Part shown: positions 17,501 to 26,442 of the stretch, in pieces | How positions within the stretch are numbered: the stretch's first letter is position 1 | How the letters are laid out: each line of letters begins with the position of its first letter | Origin: CAYLKK01 sp964412505 | Lineage (GTDB): Bacteria > Pseudomonadota > Alphaproteobacteria > UBA3830 > CAYLKK01 | NCBI GenBank assembly: GCA_964412505.1 | Contig: CAYPOM010000007.1 | Span: 1 to 64,000 of the forward strand | Direction: 5' to 3' | Length of the DNA: 64,000 nt | Program-made: the position numbers and the translations under genes | The notes under the pieces: model-generated | Told to the model about the DNA's origin: nothing | The model's database searches: none | The model's input: the letters and a program-made list of their open reading frames with translations, nothing else

Positions 17501-20500
17501 TAGTGAATCAGAAGAATATATCAAATTCACAGTTGATGGGAAAGCAAATATCTGGCGTATTCAAAACACAATCGATAAAACGCTTCTCACTACAGATTTT
17601 GTTGATAAGGATACTTTAGATGAAGCTATGAGGAAAAACACTGGTGTTTGTTTGTATAATTTAACTGAATCTGAAGTCAATGAACGTGGAATTGCTATTT
17701 CTCAAGGAAATTACATATGCTTCCAAGGTGATGGAGAACTGCATGTTACAATAGAGCCAGATACAGAACCAACTGCACAGGGTTTATATCTTTCCAATAT
17801 AAAAGATAGTAACCATGTAACTGTTGTTGATCATGGATCTAGTTTGCGGCCTAACAGAAAAGTTGTGTATATAGACCCACAAGCGATTTCTGATGATGTC
17901 GACGAAGATGGAAATTATCATGTTGATTTAATGATGAATAATGTGAAATTAATTTCCGCGGAACTTACAAATAGACCTTACACAAAAGAAGATCCAAAAA
18001 TTACGATAACAGAAACATCGACAAAAGCAGATGATGTTGTGACAGAAGGAGAAAATTACAAAAAGACAGAGCCAGGCGACACAACAACTACATATCAAAT
18101 AATAGCAAATGACTCGCGCCCAATTATGGTTGCAGTCGACAAAAGCATGGTAAAGACGAGAGTAGAGGAGCCATACGGAACGGTAAATTTCTCGTCGAAA
18201 AATGGAGTATCAGATTGCAAAACAGCATCAGGAGAAATCGTCCCATTAGATACAGATTATAAATTCTGTGGAGAAACAGAATTTGTATTTAGCGGAGGAA
18301 ATTTGATAGACCCAGATACAGATACAGACCAGACAGAGTTCTTATATTATGCAGGCGCAACTGGTTACAGTAGGTGGATGCGAGCAACTACTAATAGCCC
18401 TAATTTCGATGCTAATTTAAGTCCATATAAAGTTAAATATTTACTCACAAACTCGAAGATTATTGATGCATCGCTGAAAAATCAAATTTTACGAGACTAC
18501 TTTTGTACATATGGCACAGCAAATAAAAATGTAAAATTTTTAAGATCAAATGGTTCAATAGGTCCTATAACTACAGTATATAAATGTAATTGCAGTGGTA
18601 GTCATACATGCAATCAGAACTCAGCAAATGACAGATATGTATGTTCAATGCAGACATGTGGATTAAATGCAACGACTAGTGCCGCAGATTACATTAATCC
18701 AGAAAAGAGCAAAGAAGCTGGTAGCCCTAGTCAGAACATGCAATTATTTAGAGATAGTTGTTTAGTGCTAGATGCTGTAGTTGCATGGCGCCGTGGTAAC
18801 TATTTGACAATGTATCTTACGGTAGCAAAAAATGGGACAGCAAACGCTTCACATGAAAACTTTTTTATATATGCGTATGGTATTCAACCTCCACTTGCTG
18901 TACAAGTTATTGGTAGTGCACAAGGAGGAACTTCATCGAATGGCGTATCTGTAGGCGGTACAGCGGCAGTTATATTTCAGACTGGACAAAATACGTATAC
19001 ATCCTTTACTAAGGATTATACGTTGAATGGAGCATATGGTATTAACGCAAATAGCAATGTCCTTGGAACGCCTGAAATATATAATGGCAGTGTATATGAA
19101 ACAGATAAAGTTAAGATGAGATATATTTGGTTCTCATTGGATGCCAATGATGATCCTGGGGGAGGCTTTTGTAGCGATTATGGACATTACAGAGGGTTCC
19201 TTATTCGCCAAGATGATAAGAGTAAACCGCTCCTTAACACAGATTTCGTAGATACAGATAAACTAGATGAAGCTATGGCAAAAAATACTGGTATTTGTTT
19301 GTACAACTTGGAAGATCAGGCTACAGTAGCTAGTGCTAGTAGTAATGATGGTATTGCTGTAGCATCTGATGGTGGTTCCGCAGCAGGCGGAAGTGTTAGT
19401 GAAGGAGGCGTAGGTGAGGCTGTCGCCCAACCAGAGTCTGCTGTTCCGAATGATGTAATTACAGCTGGAAATTACATATGTTTCCAAGGTGATGGAGAAT
19501 TACATGTAAAAATGAAACCAACTGAAAATACAATAAAAACTGATATTTATAAAGGTAGTTATAGCTACAACACAAAATCTGCATATCAGCATGGGGATAT
19601 GAATACACCATATAAGTGGTATAACACAAATACAGGAACCTTAAAATCTGCAGGAGGTTCTTGGAATTACGAAGTAGTTCAGGGGGCGTACTATCGGCCA
19701 CCTTATCCTGAGGCATTTGTGTTATCACCTGATACAGCTACATACACAAGAGGCAAGAATGGTGAATACATATATACGATTACATGTGTAAACGCAAAAA
19801 TTTCTGCAGATTTTGTTGATAATACTGCAAAGGTGTATCATTTTGAAAAAGATCAAGCTCCAGAAGGTCAAAGAAGCCTAGATTTTTATAAAGCAACAGA
19901 AGATCATGCGAAAGATCTGACTATCATTCCAAACAAAAATGAAGATTTAGCTTGGATAAATGGAGGTGAATCTTTAGACATAGAGGCAGTAGATGGTAGT
20001 TTATTATATAAAAGTAACCTTGACTTTATGTATCAACAAGAACGAATGTACCCAGATATAACTTATAAAAATAATACGAAGTATTGGAATTATTCATCGT
20101 CGATATCAACGTTTCCATACAACTATTGTGGAGATTGGACTACAAAAGTAGGGAAAATAGATTCGGATTATTTTTGTACAGTTTACAAAGTACTTACATA
20201 TAATACTCATCAAGAAGATACATTAGTTCCATGTGATGTGCGTTTTTTCAAGAGAGTCGATAGGCACACAGGAGCAATACATGAATTTATTTGTGATAAT
20301 TGGATAAGTTCAAAAGATACTTATAATATATATGAAAATCCATATGGAGGATTTAGCACAATAAAAATGTCAAGTTATACATATCCAAAAAATTATGCGT
20401 TAGATCAATTTGTTACAAAGCATCCAGAATATTCGCCTACAAACCAATATGACCAAGATGAAATTTTGAAAACACTAACAGGAAAATGTGCTACTGATTT

Positions 20501-20795
20501 AAAGGCTAAAAATAGCAAAACCAAGATTTATGTTGTAAAATATAGAAAACAAGAAAAAACAAAACCTTTCCCAACATATACACAAGCTAACGCAGATGGA
20601 CGATTAAATAAAAGGTATATAGAAAGTGAACCTGTGTCTTGCAATTACTCGTACTTAGACTCATGCGCCTCTGGAAGTGATTATATATATGATTGCTCTA
20701 GTCCAGAAGAATTAGAAACTGTTATGTCAAAAATCGCAGAAAGAGTAAAACAAGAGGCTGGATATACAACAGCGCATTGTGAGAGTGTAAATTAG
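14541..20795 (+). CDS. Giant TadG/vWA-like surface or secreted protein
   Basis: No close relative is recognised as a whole, but both ends match TadG-type pilus-assembly proteins. Residues 10-50 carry a Tad-N segment: a single hydrophobic helix (GYVLVFLAFLLPVIVAS) then SADAALTA, like the ADAAALA of that family. A vWA fold seems to follow: first strand NVDIVMCI at 253, ISQACKKFIKDNF helix, GIVPYSGKLSI, ELTPDMVKICDLL and strand KAVILFVNKP at 557. The fold resumes only at about 1969 (DEILKTLTGKCATDLK, then KTKIYVVKY) and closes with LDSCASGSDYIYDCSSPEEL near 2040, a hallmark TadG ending. The 1,400-residue insert holds a tandem module. The metal site is degenerate (D-x-S-x-S absent). It would be anchored by the N-terminal helix with the bulk outside. 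It is a single gene ahead of a strong terminator; no other tad genes are nearby. Confidence 0.7.
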   Translation: MSKFLKSARSGYVLVFLAFLLPVIVASIYFAINFTERTSIYSHKDCSADAALTAIKNYNFGAPFEAQKLGLLSKADNVYNDKAVMHSDSTIKHEELIVTPNCFSIVPTDSNITEFNQFVGLYSSIDMSYRQGFFYDENYIKNAKYLASECKVLDVSIHNTGINLACNCVLPAEKGFNGYCNAYPNNEEHNNNMKFTFNKNSNTTSKTINLSKRVADTDKLTIQKDGDSLVVNIKDDLSGKTYSAKAIPAKCNVDIVMCIPTNGAACNENNLDLASVKTGDSTGLPLKVETTETSPSVNVQNTSIYQISQACKKFIKDNFMATQGVCAGIVPYSGKLSIPHYRFDSWGAWQVHFDGTHYTVYANHNVNLHHKVMGYYLYGSCGDSTKSLSYGNVPDSTYGGLAKGVLNTWHKYGANIRHQRGLLSSNPRNDQNYDYDVDVSAIPTNRPEFDTGYLLSSLYPAYLGYANVLRGKADEGSIDYLPNPYYVIELTPDMVKICDLLECFRPINDEYSCSNFLFLPFYWSNALLNYPWSDDPVRESDANYFSQESKLTEGRSKAVILFVNKPDHFEPGEMTYLGFSNDNQEFDLAESDTILFNIDYSSNKYRFYDGTTLGSLCKTTSPNVELYGQKKILKFKQLSGSMVKIPEGTSSADAEYKSDYFWKVPEDSVTKAKLSCPQKHLIKLVFEGNYLDEAIKQKTEGPGTVTFYQDIVKEYPSDNTNKHITDCRIDSTDGESVPLDTPYEISKPTTFVFSGPIKFPMSGDNHLANWDSTGPNFRGNLSPYKVKYLLNKAAISAVTLKKQLIRDYMGKYGAENSTDGIASKWQVNSINSPVLIMRNSKLANRMPTDVLDLSGSSTNDVPAYSPYGNTDDNGNTWTFSTYTHYVSQTQNSNLIGVTDLFRDLCIERQKDDVIKWYSYIEYGDLDTYSKQYYSNIVYGVHFPFSYYIFSADSIIKIFLTNDAFKEYTCKPSDSSYAWNAIDFTDAISESEEYIKFTVDGKANIWRIQNTIDKTLLTTDFVDKDTLDEAMRKNTGVCLYNLTESEVNERGIAISQGNYICFQGDGELHVTIEPDTEPTAQGLYLSNIKDSNHVTVVDHGSSLRPNRKVVYIDPQAISDDVDEDGNYHVDLMMNNVKLISAELTNRPYTKEDPKITITETSTKADDVVTEGENYKKTEPGDTTTTYQIIANDSRPIMVAVDKSMVKTRVEEPYGTVNFSSKNGVSDCKTASGEIVPLDTDYKFCGETEFVFSGGNLIDPDTDTDQTEFLYYAGATGYSRWMRATTNSPNFDANLSPYKVKYLLTNSKIIDASLKNQILRDYFCTYGTANKNVKFLRSNGSIGPITTVYKCNCSGSHTCNQNSANDRYVCSMQTCGLNATTSAADYINPEKSKEAGSPSQNMQLFRDSCLVLDAVVAWRRGNYLTMYLTVAKNGTANASHENFFIYAYGIQPPLAVQVIGSAQGGTSSNGVSVGGTAAVIFQTGQNTYTSFTKDYTLNGAYGINANSNVLGTPEIYNGSVYETDKVKMRYIWFSLDANDDPGGGFCSDYGHYRGFLIRQDDKSKPLLNTDFVDTDKLDEAMAKNTGICLYNLEDQATVASASSNDGIAVASDGGSAAGGSVSEGGVGEAVAQPESAVPNDVITAGNYICFQGDGELHVKMKPTENTIKTDIYKGSYSYNTKSAYQHGDMNTPYKWYNTNTGTLKSAGGSWNYEVVQGAYYRPPYPEAFVLSPDTATYTRGKNGEYIYTITCVNAKISADFVDNTAKVYHFEKDQAPEGQRSLDFYKATEDHAKDLTIIPNKNEDLAWINGGESLDIEAVDGSLLYKSNLDFMYQQERMYPDITYKNNTKYWNYSSSISTFPYNYCGDWTTKVGKIDSDYFCTVYKVLTYNTHQEDTLVPCDVRFFKRVDRHTGAIHEFICDNWISSKDTYNIYENPYGGFSTIKMSSYTYPKNYALDQFVTKHPEYSPTNQYDQDEILKTLTGKCATDLKAKNSKTKIYVVKYRKQEKTKPFPTYTQANADGRLNKRYIESEPVSCNYSYLDSCASGSDYIYDCSSPEELETVMSKIAERVKQEAGYTTAHCESVN
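16641..17762 (+). repeat. Module A inside the TadG-like giant
   Basis: Residues about 701-1074. It starts GPGTVTFYQ, includes ESVPLDTPYEI, TFVFSGP, NLSPYKVKYLLN and RDYMGKYG, and ends FVDKDTLDEAMRKNTGVCLY...NYICFQGDGELHVTI. The same markers in the same order recur in module B about 511 residues later. Confidence 0.85.
18175..19521 (+). repeat. Module B inside the TadG-like giant
   Basis: Residues about 1212-1660. It starts YGTVNFSS, includes EIVPLDTDYKF, EFVFSGG, NLSPYKVKYLLT and RDYFCTYG, and ends FVDTDKLDEAMAKNTGICLY...NYICFQGDGELHVKM. It is longer than module A because of a Cys/Asn-rich insertion after RDYFCTYG and a Gly/Ser/Ala-rich low-complexity insertion (about 19340-19450) ahead of NYICFQG. 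Confidence 0.85.
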
Positions 20796-20805
20796 GTTTC
20801 TTGCA

Positions 20806-20846
20806 AAACTATGGCTATATTTAAATTGTGAATATAGCCATAGTTT
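20806..20846. terminator. Bidirectional terminator hairpin
   Basis: A perfect 16-bp stem, AAACTATGGCTATATT paired with AATATAGCCATAGTTT, with a 9-base loop. It sits between the convergent TadG-like gene and potA, 11 bases after the first stop, and has A/T ends on both sides, so it can stop transcription from either strand. Confidence 0.85.
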
Positions 20847-20901
20847 CAATAGAAGATGTTATTTTTGGATGTTATCATTTAAATTAGTATTCCACTGCAC
20901 A

Positions 20902-22047
20902 CTATATCGTCAAGATGATACCATTTTCTTGTTCCCATGAAAGATACACTTTATCTTCCCACTGTATAGCTCGTTCTGCTGCACGTACAAGATTCGTTTC
21001 TGTAGCAAGTAACATTTTATTAAGCTCAGTTCGTACGTAGTATATCGATACATCTCCTAGGTAAACTACATCTTCAACTATACCAAATGCCCAATTGTTT
21101 TTTTTGTTTGGTTTTTCTTTTGAAATTTTTACTTTTTCTGGACGAATTGCTACATGAACATTTGCTCCTACAGCAACAGATGTAGATGCTCCTATAAATA
21201 TATTTTGCTCTAGTCCATTTGATTCGATAGTAACATGTTCTGAGTCAGATTCTACAACTATCCCATCAAAAATATTCATAGTTCCAATAAAATTAGCAAC
21301 ATATTTCGAGTTTGGATATTCATAAATTTCTGTAGGAGTTCCAATCTGCAAAATTTTCCCTTCGTTCATTAACCCTATTCTTGTAGACATCGTCATTGCT
21401 TCTTCCTGATCGTGAGAAACCATAACAAATGTCACTCCAACTTTTTCTTGAATATTCACCAATTCTAATTGCGTTTGCTCTCTTAGTTTTTTGTCTAATG
21501 CCGCCATGGGCTCATCTAGTAAAACAAGCTTAGGATGTTTTACCAAACTTCTTGCTATTGCAACTCTTTGCTTCTCTCCACCTGAAAGCTGGTTAGGATT
21601 TCTTTTTTCGTAACCAGACATTTGAACTAAATCCAAATATTCTCTAACTCTTTCTGTTATTTCCTTCTTGCTCAATCCTTCTTGTTTCAATCCAAAAGCT
21701 ACATTCTGTTCAACATTCATGTGTGGAAACAATGCATAAGACTGAAAAACCATACTGACTGGCCGTTTATGTGGTGGAGTATCAGTCATATCTGAGCCAT
21801 CTATGAATATTCTACCAGATGTCGGTTTTTCGAATCCTGCGAGCATTCTCAATAATGTTGTTTTTCCGCAACCAGATCGACCTAAAAGAGAAAAAAGCTC
21901 TCCCTTGTATATTGAGAAAGTTACATCATTTACTGCTACCTTATTATCAAATGTTTTTACTAAATTTTTTATGTATACATAGGGCTCGACATCAGGATTT
22001 TGCCACGGTTCTAATTTTTTCTTTATTGGTCTAGAGACTATAGCCAT
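20902..22047 (-). CDS. potA: ABC transporter ATPase, spermidine/putrescine (PotA) type
   Basis: The 381-residue ATPase belongs to the PotA/MalK group. Walker A GRSGCGKT is at 56-63, Q-loop VFQSYALFPHM near 100-110, signature LSGGE at 154-158, Walker B LVLLDEP at 174-180, and H-loop VSHDQEEAMT. Residues after about 250 form the TOBE-type regulatory domain. Partner genes potB, potC and potD are absent here; they may lie elsewhere or be lost. It is the last gene of the bamD-mur-trxB run, 12 bases after trxB, and is followed by the hairpin at 20806. The substrate could be another polyamine- or iron-like ligand. Confidence 0.88.
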   Translation of the reverse strand: MAIVSRPIKKKLEPWQNPDVEPYVYIKNLVKTFDNKVAVNDVTFSIYKGELFSLLGRSGCGKTTLLRMLAGFEKPTSGRIFIDGSDMTDTPPHKRPVSMVFQSYALFPHMNVEQNVAFGLKQEGLSKKEITERVREYLDLVQMSGYEKRNPNQLSGGEKQRVAIARSLVKHPKLVLLDEPMAALDKKLREQTQLELVNIQEKVGVTFVMVSHDQEEAMTMSTRIGLMNEGKILQIGTPTEIYEYPNSKYVANFIGTMNIFDGIVVESDSEHVTIESNGLEQNIFIGASTSVAVGANVHVAIRPEKVKISKEKPNKKNNWAFGIVEDVVYLGDVSIYYVRTELNKMLLATETNLVRAAERAIQWEDKVYLSWEQENGIILTI

Positions 22048-22059
22048 ATTACATTCTCT

Positions 22060-22983
22060 TTACAATGCCTTTAAAAATCTATCTGCATCTATAGCAGCCA
22101 TACAACCTTGTCCAGCTGCTGTAATCGCTTGTCTATACTGCGTATCTTGAACATCTCCAGCTGCAAATACTCCTTGGATTGACGTTTTACTAGAGCCTCG
22201 TTCTGTAACTATATATCCATACTGGTCAATTTCTAGTTCATTCGAAAAAATAGATGAATTTGGCGCATGGCCTATCGCTACAAAAACACCATTAACATCT
22301 ATTGTAGATACAGATCCGTCGTTATCTTCTAATTTTAATCCTACAACTTTTTTCTCATCGCCCAAGATTTCCAAAACACGCTTATTCCACATCACTTCAA
22401 TATTCTCAGTCGCTAGTAGGCGGTTAACTTGTATTTCTTCTGCTGTCAGAAAGTCCCTTCTGTGAATAAGGAAAACTTTCTGCGCTAGTTTAGATAAGTA
22501 TAAAGCTTCTTCTACAGCGGTATTTCCTCCTCCTATTACTGCTACAATCTTTTTTCTAAAAAAGAAACCGTCACAAATAGCGCATGCAGATACGCCACGA
22601 CCTCTATATTTAGTTTCGCTTTCTAAACCTAACCATCTAGCTAATGCTCCTGTAGCGATAATGACAGATTTTGCTAAAAATTGTTTTTCTGACTCACAAG
22701 ATATTTTAAATGGACGATTAGAAAAATCTACACTTGTAACTATATCATCAACTATTTCTACTCCAGAATTTATAGCTTGTGTTCTCATAGACAGCATTAA
22801 CTCTGGACCTGTAACTCTATCTGGAAAACCTGGAAAATTCTCTATATCAGACGTAATTGTTAATTGCCCACCTATTTGTGGACCAGAAATAATTATGGGT
22901 GAATGATTAGCTCTTGCAGCATATATACCTGCCGTATATCCAGCAGGTCCGCTTCCTATAATTACTATATCACGTGCATTCAT
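22060..22983 (-). CDS. trxB: Thioredoxin reductase
   Basis: A 307-residue flavoprotein that reduces thioredoxin with NADPH. The FAD-binding GSGPAGYTAGIYAAR is at 10-24, the redox-active CAIC at 134-137 (the family usually has CATC), the NADPH-binding GGGNTAVEEALYL follows, and the closing FAD block is VFAAGDVQDTQYRQA. The ATG overlaps the murB stop by one base (TAATG), so it is translationally coupled to peptidoglycan genes, an unusual partner. No odd features. Confidence 0.97.
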   Translation of the reverse strand: MNARDIVIIGSGPAGYTAGIYAARANHSPIIISGPQIGGQLTITSDIENFPGFPDRVTGPELMLSMRTQAINSGVEIVDDIVTSVDFSNRPFKISCESEKQFLAKSVIIATGALARWLGLESETKYRGRGVSACAICDGFFFRKKIVAVIGGGNTAVEEALYLSKLAQKVFLIHRRDFLTAEEIQVNRLLATENIEVMWNKRVLEILGDEKKVVGLKLEDNDGSVSTIDVNGVFVAIGHAPNSSIFSNELEIDQYGYIVTERGSSKTSIQGVFAAGDVQDTQYRQAITAAGQGCMAAIDADRFLKAL

Positions 22984-23879
22984 TATTCATCTCCTAGTTT
23001 AATAACTTCCCACTCTAATTCTATTCCAGAGTTTTCATATACTTTTTGCACTACAGCATTACCTAATTGTTCTATATCTTTTGCTGTAGCAGATCCTGTA
23101 TTAATTATAAAATTACAGTGTACGTCAGATACCATAGCTCCACCAAAACACATTCCTCTGCATCCTGCCGCATCTATCAATTCCCACGCTTTTTTGGTAC
23201 TCCCTTCTGGGTTCTTAAATGTGGAGCCGCAAGACATCTCATTTAAAGGTTGGCTTTTTTTTCTTTTTACCAAAATGTCATGAGTATTCTTCGCAATTTT
23301 AAAAGAAGAATCTGGTACTCCTTTTAGCCATATACGAGTCACTATTATATCATCTCTGATAGATGAAGACCGATACACGAATTTTAAATCTTTTTTAGTA
23401 AGCCAAATATTCTCTCCTTTTCTAGAAAACCCTTCAGCTTCTACAAATATATCTTCTATCGATCGACCATAACAACCTGCGTTCATTTTTAATGCACCGC
23501 CAATTGTTCCTGGTATCCCTACTAAGAATTCAAGCCCAGCCAGACCATTATCTGCAGACATCATAGAAATTTTTGCAACCCTAGAGTACGCTCCAGCTTC
23601 TATGATATCATTTTCGACATAGCACTTATCAAATGCTTTGCCTAATGAAATGACTACACCGCGGATTCCTCCATCACGGATTAAAACATTCGATCCTGCT
23701 CCTAAAATTGTTACAGGTATACTGCTATCTAGATTTTTCAAAAATGCTGATAAATCATCTGAATTCGCAGGTTGAAAAAGTACATCAGCATTGCCACCAA
23801 CCCCGAAAAATACTAGATTCTTCAGTGGTTCATTAAATAGCAATTCTCCAGATGTTTTTGGTAATTCGAAGTTTAGCAT
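22983..23879 (-). CDS. murB: UDP-N-acetylenolpyruvoylglucosamine reductase
   Basis: MurB reduces UDP-GlcNAc-enolpyruvate to UDP-MurNAc with NADPH and FAD in the cytoplasm. The 298-residue protein shows the FAD-binding PVTILGAGSNVLIRDGG block, GIPGTIGGALKMNAGCYG and the catalytic Ser region MSCGSTFKNPEG, with a conserved Glu in SGIELEWEV at the end. It fits the short type IIb form. Start and stop overlap murC and trxB by TAATG, giving a tightly coupled murC-murB-trxB block. Confidence 0.97.
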   Translation of the reverse strand: MLNFELPKTSGELLFNEPLKNLVFFGVGGNADVLFQPANSDDLSAFLKNLDSSIPVTILGAGSNVLIRDGGIRGVVISLGKAFDKCYVENDIIEAGAYSRVAKISMMSADNGLAGLEFLVGIPGTIGGALKMNAGCYGRSIEDIFVEAEGFSRKGENIWLTKKDLKFVYRSSSIRDDIIVTRIWLKGVPDSSFKIAKNTHDILVKRKKSQPLNEMSCGSTFKNPEGSTKKAWELIDAAGCRGMCFGGAMVSDVHCNFIINTGSATAKDIEQLGNAVVQKVYENSGIELEWEVIKLGDE

Positions 23880-25300
23880 TATAAAGCATCATTTAATAAA
23901 TTTACGGCAACAAAATCTCTAGCCATTTGAGATATATCTCCCGCGCCAAGAAACAATATTATATCATTGTTTGTAACTGTTTTAAAATGATGTGTCAACT
24001 CGTCTAAGCATGAAATATGTTGAACATTTTTATGTCCATTATTTGCTATTTTATCTACTAAATCCTTATGATCGATTCCTGAAAATTCCTCGCCAGCAGA
24101 ATATACAGGTAACACATACAAATAATCCGCATTACTTAATGACGTCACAAATTCATCAAAAAGGTTTTTTAACCTACTATAGCGATGAGGCTGAACAACT
24201 ACATATAAATTTCCTTTAGAAACAGTCCTAGCGGCATTTAACGTTGCCGCAATTTCTGTAGGATGATGCGCGTAGTCATCAATTATTTGAGCTCCGTGCA
24301 ATTTTCCAATCTTAGTAAATCTCCTTTTGATTCCAGAAAAAGATGAAAAAGCAGTTTTTGTTATACTTGCAGAAATTTCGAGTTCTAACGCGATTGCGAT
24401 TGCAGACAATGCATTTTGAACGTTATGTATCCCAACCATAGATAAAGAAAATCCTTTCCATTCTGATGGATTTTTGATTTTGTATTTTTCTAAACAATCT
24501 TCAGAAAATACCACATCAAAGACCACGCGATCTTCTTTTAAATCTATGTTTTCAGCTCTAATACTCGCACTTTCATTGAAGCCATAAGTAAGTACTCTTT
24601 TGTCTACAATCTTAGACGCAATATCTCTGACATTATCATTGTCTATACATAAAATCCCAACACCATAGAATGGAATCTTTTCGACAAATTGCAAAAAGCA
24701 CGTTTTTAAGTGGTCCAAATCTCTGAAGTTCTCCATATGGTCTGCATCGATATTTGTTACTATTGCAATTGTCGGAGGCAGTTTGTTAAATGAACCATCT
24801 GACTCATCTGCTTCAGCGACAACCCATTCTCCACAACCTAATCTAGCATTACTGCCATAAGAGTTTATAACACCACCATTAATAACAGTAGGAGACATCT
24901 CTGCACAATCAAGCAAATGTGCTACAAGAGATGTCGTTGTAGTCTTCCCATGTGTCCCTGATACTGCTATTGACTTCTTAAGACGCATTAATTCTCCTAA
25001 CATTTCTGCTCTTTTTATTACTGGAATTTTCTGTTTTCTTGCTTCGACTAATTCGCAGTTATCTTTTTTTATAGAGGAGGATACAACAACTACAGAGGCA
25101 TCAAGCACATTTTCAGTAGAGTGCCCATAAAATACATTAACTCCAAGCTTTTCAAGGCGACTTGTGATTGCCGAACGTTTTACGTCGCTTCCTCTAACTG
25201 AATACCCTAAATTATTTAGAATTTCAGCTATTCCGCTCATTCCTATACCGCCGATACCTATAAAATGAATATTACCTATTCCGACTGGGAACAACTTCAT
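23879..25300 (-). CDS. murC: UDP-N-acetylmuramate--L-alanine ligase
   Basis: MurC adds L-Ala to UDP-MurNAc using ATP. At 473 residues it is of normal length. It begins with the Rossmann block IHFIGIGGIGMSGIAEIL, has the ATP loop SGTHGKTTTT, the mid-domain VAEADESDGSF, and the C-terminal DDYAHHPTEI motif. The ATG is preceded by AGGGG. The order murG-murC-murB is typical of Proteobacteria, but ddl and ftsQAZ, which often follow, are replaced by trxB and potA. Confidence 0.97.
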   Translation of the reverse strand: MKLFPVGIGNIHFIGIGGIGMSGIAEILNNLGYSVRGSDVKRSAITSRLEKLGVNVFYGHSTENVLDASVVVVSSSIKKDNCELVEARKQKIPVIKRAEMLGELMRLKKSIAVSGTHGKTTTTSLVAHLLDCAEMSPTVINGGVINSYGSNARLGCGEWVVAEADESDGSFNKLPPTIAIVTNIDADHMENFRDLDHLKTCFLQFVEKIPFYGVGILCIDNDNVRDIASKIVDKRVLTYGFNESASIRAENIDLKEDRVVFDVVFSEDCLEKYKIKNPSEWKGFSLSMVGIHNVQNALSAIAIALELEISASITKTAFSSFSGIKRRFTKIGKLHGAQIIDDYAHHPTEIAATLNAARTVSKGNLYVVVQPHRYSRLKNLFDEFVTSLSNADYLYVLPVYSAGEEFSGIDHKDLVDKIANNGHKNVQHISCLDELTHHFKTVTNNDIILFLGAGDISQMARDFVAVNLLNDAL

Positions 25301-25341
25301 AAATACCCCTTAAACTAACAAATTAAATTTAACAAAATATC

Positions 25342-26415
25342 TCATTTGCCCTTTGTTTCTTCCATTATTTCATTCTTCAAAAAATTGATATATGAGACAT
25401 TCGCTGTCGCGGAACGAGACTTAAGCATGTTTACAGAAGCTATCGTAAGCTGGTCTAAATCACTGAACAAAGACATTAATTTATCAGCTAAAACTTGCGG
25501 AGATAAACTGTTTTCATCAATTATCCAAGCAGCCCCCAAATTCTCATAATACTCAGCATTCGAATATTGATGTCCTCCAGCATATTGATATGGTATCAAT
25601 ATAGCCGCTCTACCTATTGTTGCCAATTCTGCTAGAGTCGATGCACCAGCTCTACTTATTACCAAATCAGCGTTGGCGATGATATTTCCAACATCTTGTA
25701 AAAATTCTCGTACATCGCTTTCGATACCGAACGCATTATAAGCAGCTTTAATTAATTCTATTTTATTTGCAGATGATTGCTGTACCACTTTTATAAACTC
25801 ACGTTTTTTCTGTGGCAATAAGCGAAACGCTTCTGGAATAACGGTTGAAAAAATATCAGCAGATTGGCTGCCGCCGATCACGCATATTACAAACTTACTT
25901 TTATTTTTAAACAAATATGGAGTTGCAAACTTAGAAAAAATTTGCTTTCGAACTGGGGTATCTAGCGTTATGCATTTAGGATGTTCATTTTGAGGATAAT
26001 TTGAAGTAGTATAATTAGCGATTTTTGATAAAAATTTATTAGCTTTTCCGAATACAGCATTTGGCTCATGAATTACAGTCTTTATCCCCAACAGTTTTGC
26101 AAACACAATCGGCACTATTGTTGGAACCCCACCGAATCCAATCATTATGTCTGGCTTTTTCTTCCTGAATGAAATTAATAAACCTATAAATATTCTAATG
26201 GCATTTAAAGCTGTAATGTGTATATTTTTAAAACAGGATGAAACATCTGGCATTACATTTACATTAAATTTTTCATCGCCACTGCAGTATCTACTCCCTC
26301 TTTTGTCTGTTAAAAAAATAACATTACACCCCTCATCTCTTAACTGTTCGCATAAAGCCAACGCTGGAAATACATGACCTCCACTACCACCGGCACACAC
26401 AACGAAAGTCTTCAT
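25342..26415 (-). CDS. murG: UDP-GlcNAc:lipid I N-acetylglucosaminyltransferase
   Basis: MurG adds GlcNAc to lipid I on the inner face of the membrane, making lipid II. The 357-residue GT28 enzyme shows the N-terminal CAGGSGGHVFPALAL, GFGGVPTIVPIVFAK, HEPNAVFGKANK and the donor-site IGGSQSADIFS and ISRAGASTLAELA blocks. The C-terminus is slightly longer than usual and the stop is TGA, uncommon here. The ATG has GGGG about 6 bases upstream. It lies 27 bases after bamD and 41 before murC. Confidence 0.97.
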   Translation of the reverse strand: MKTFVVCAGGSGGHVFPALALCEQLRDEGCNVIFLTDKRGSRYCSGDEKFNVNVMPDVSSCFKNIHITALNAIRIFIGLLISFRKKKPDIMIGFGGVPTIVPIVFAKLLGIKTVIHEPNAVFGKANKFLSKIANYTTSNYPQNEHPKCITLDTPVRKQIFSKFATPYLFKNKSKFVICVIGGSQSADIFSTVIPEAFRLLPQKKREFIKVVQQSSANKIELIKAAYNAFGIESDVREFLQDVGNIIANADLVISRAGASTLAELATIGRAAILIPYQYAGGHQYSNAEYYENLGAAWIIDENSLSPQVLADKLMSLFSDLDQLTIASVNMLKSRSATANVSYINFLKNEIMEETKGK

Positions 26416-26442
26416 AATTACCCCACTATAATTTTGGTTAAT

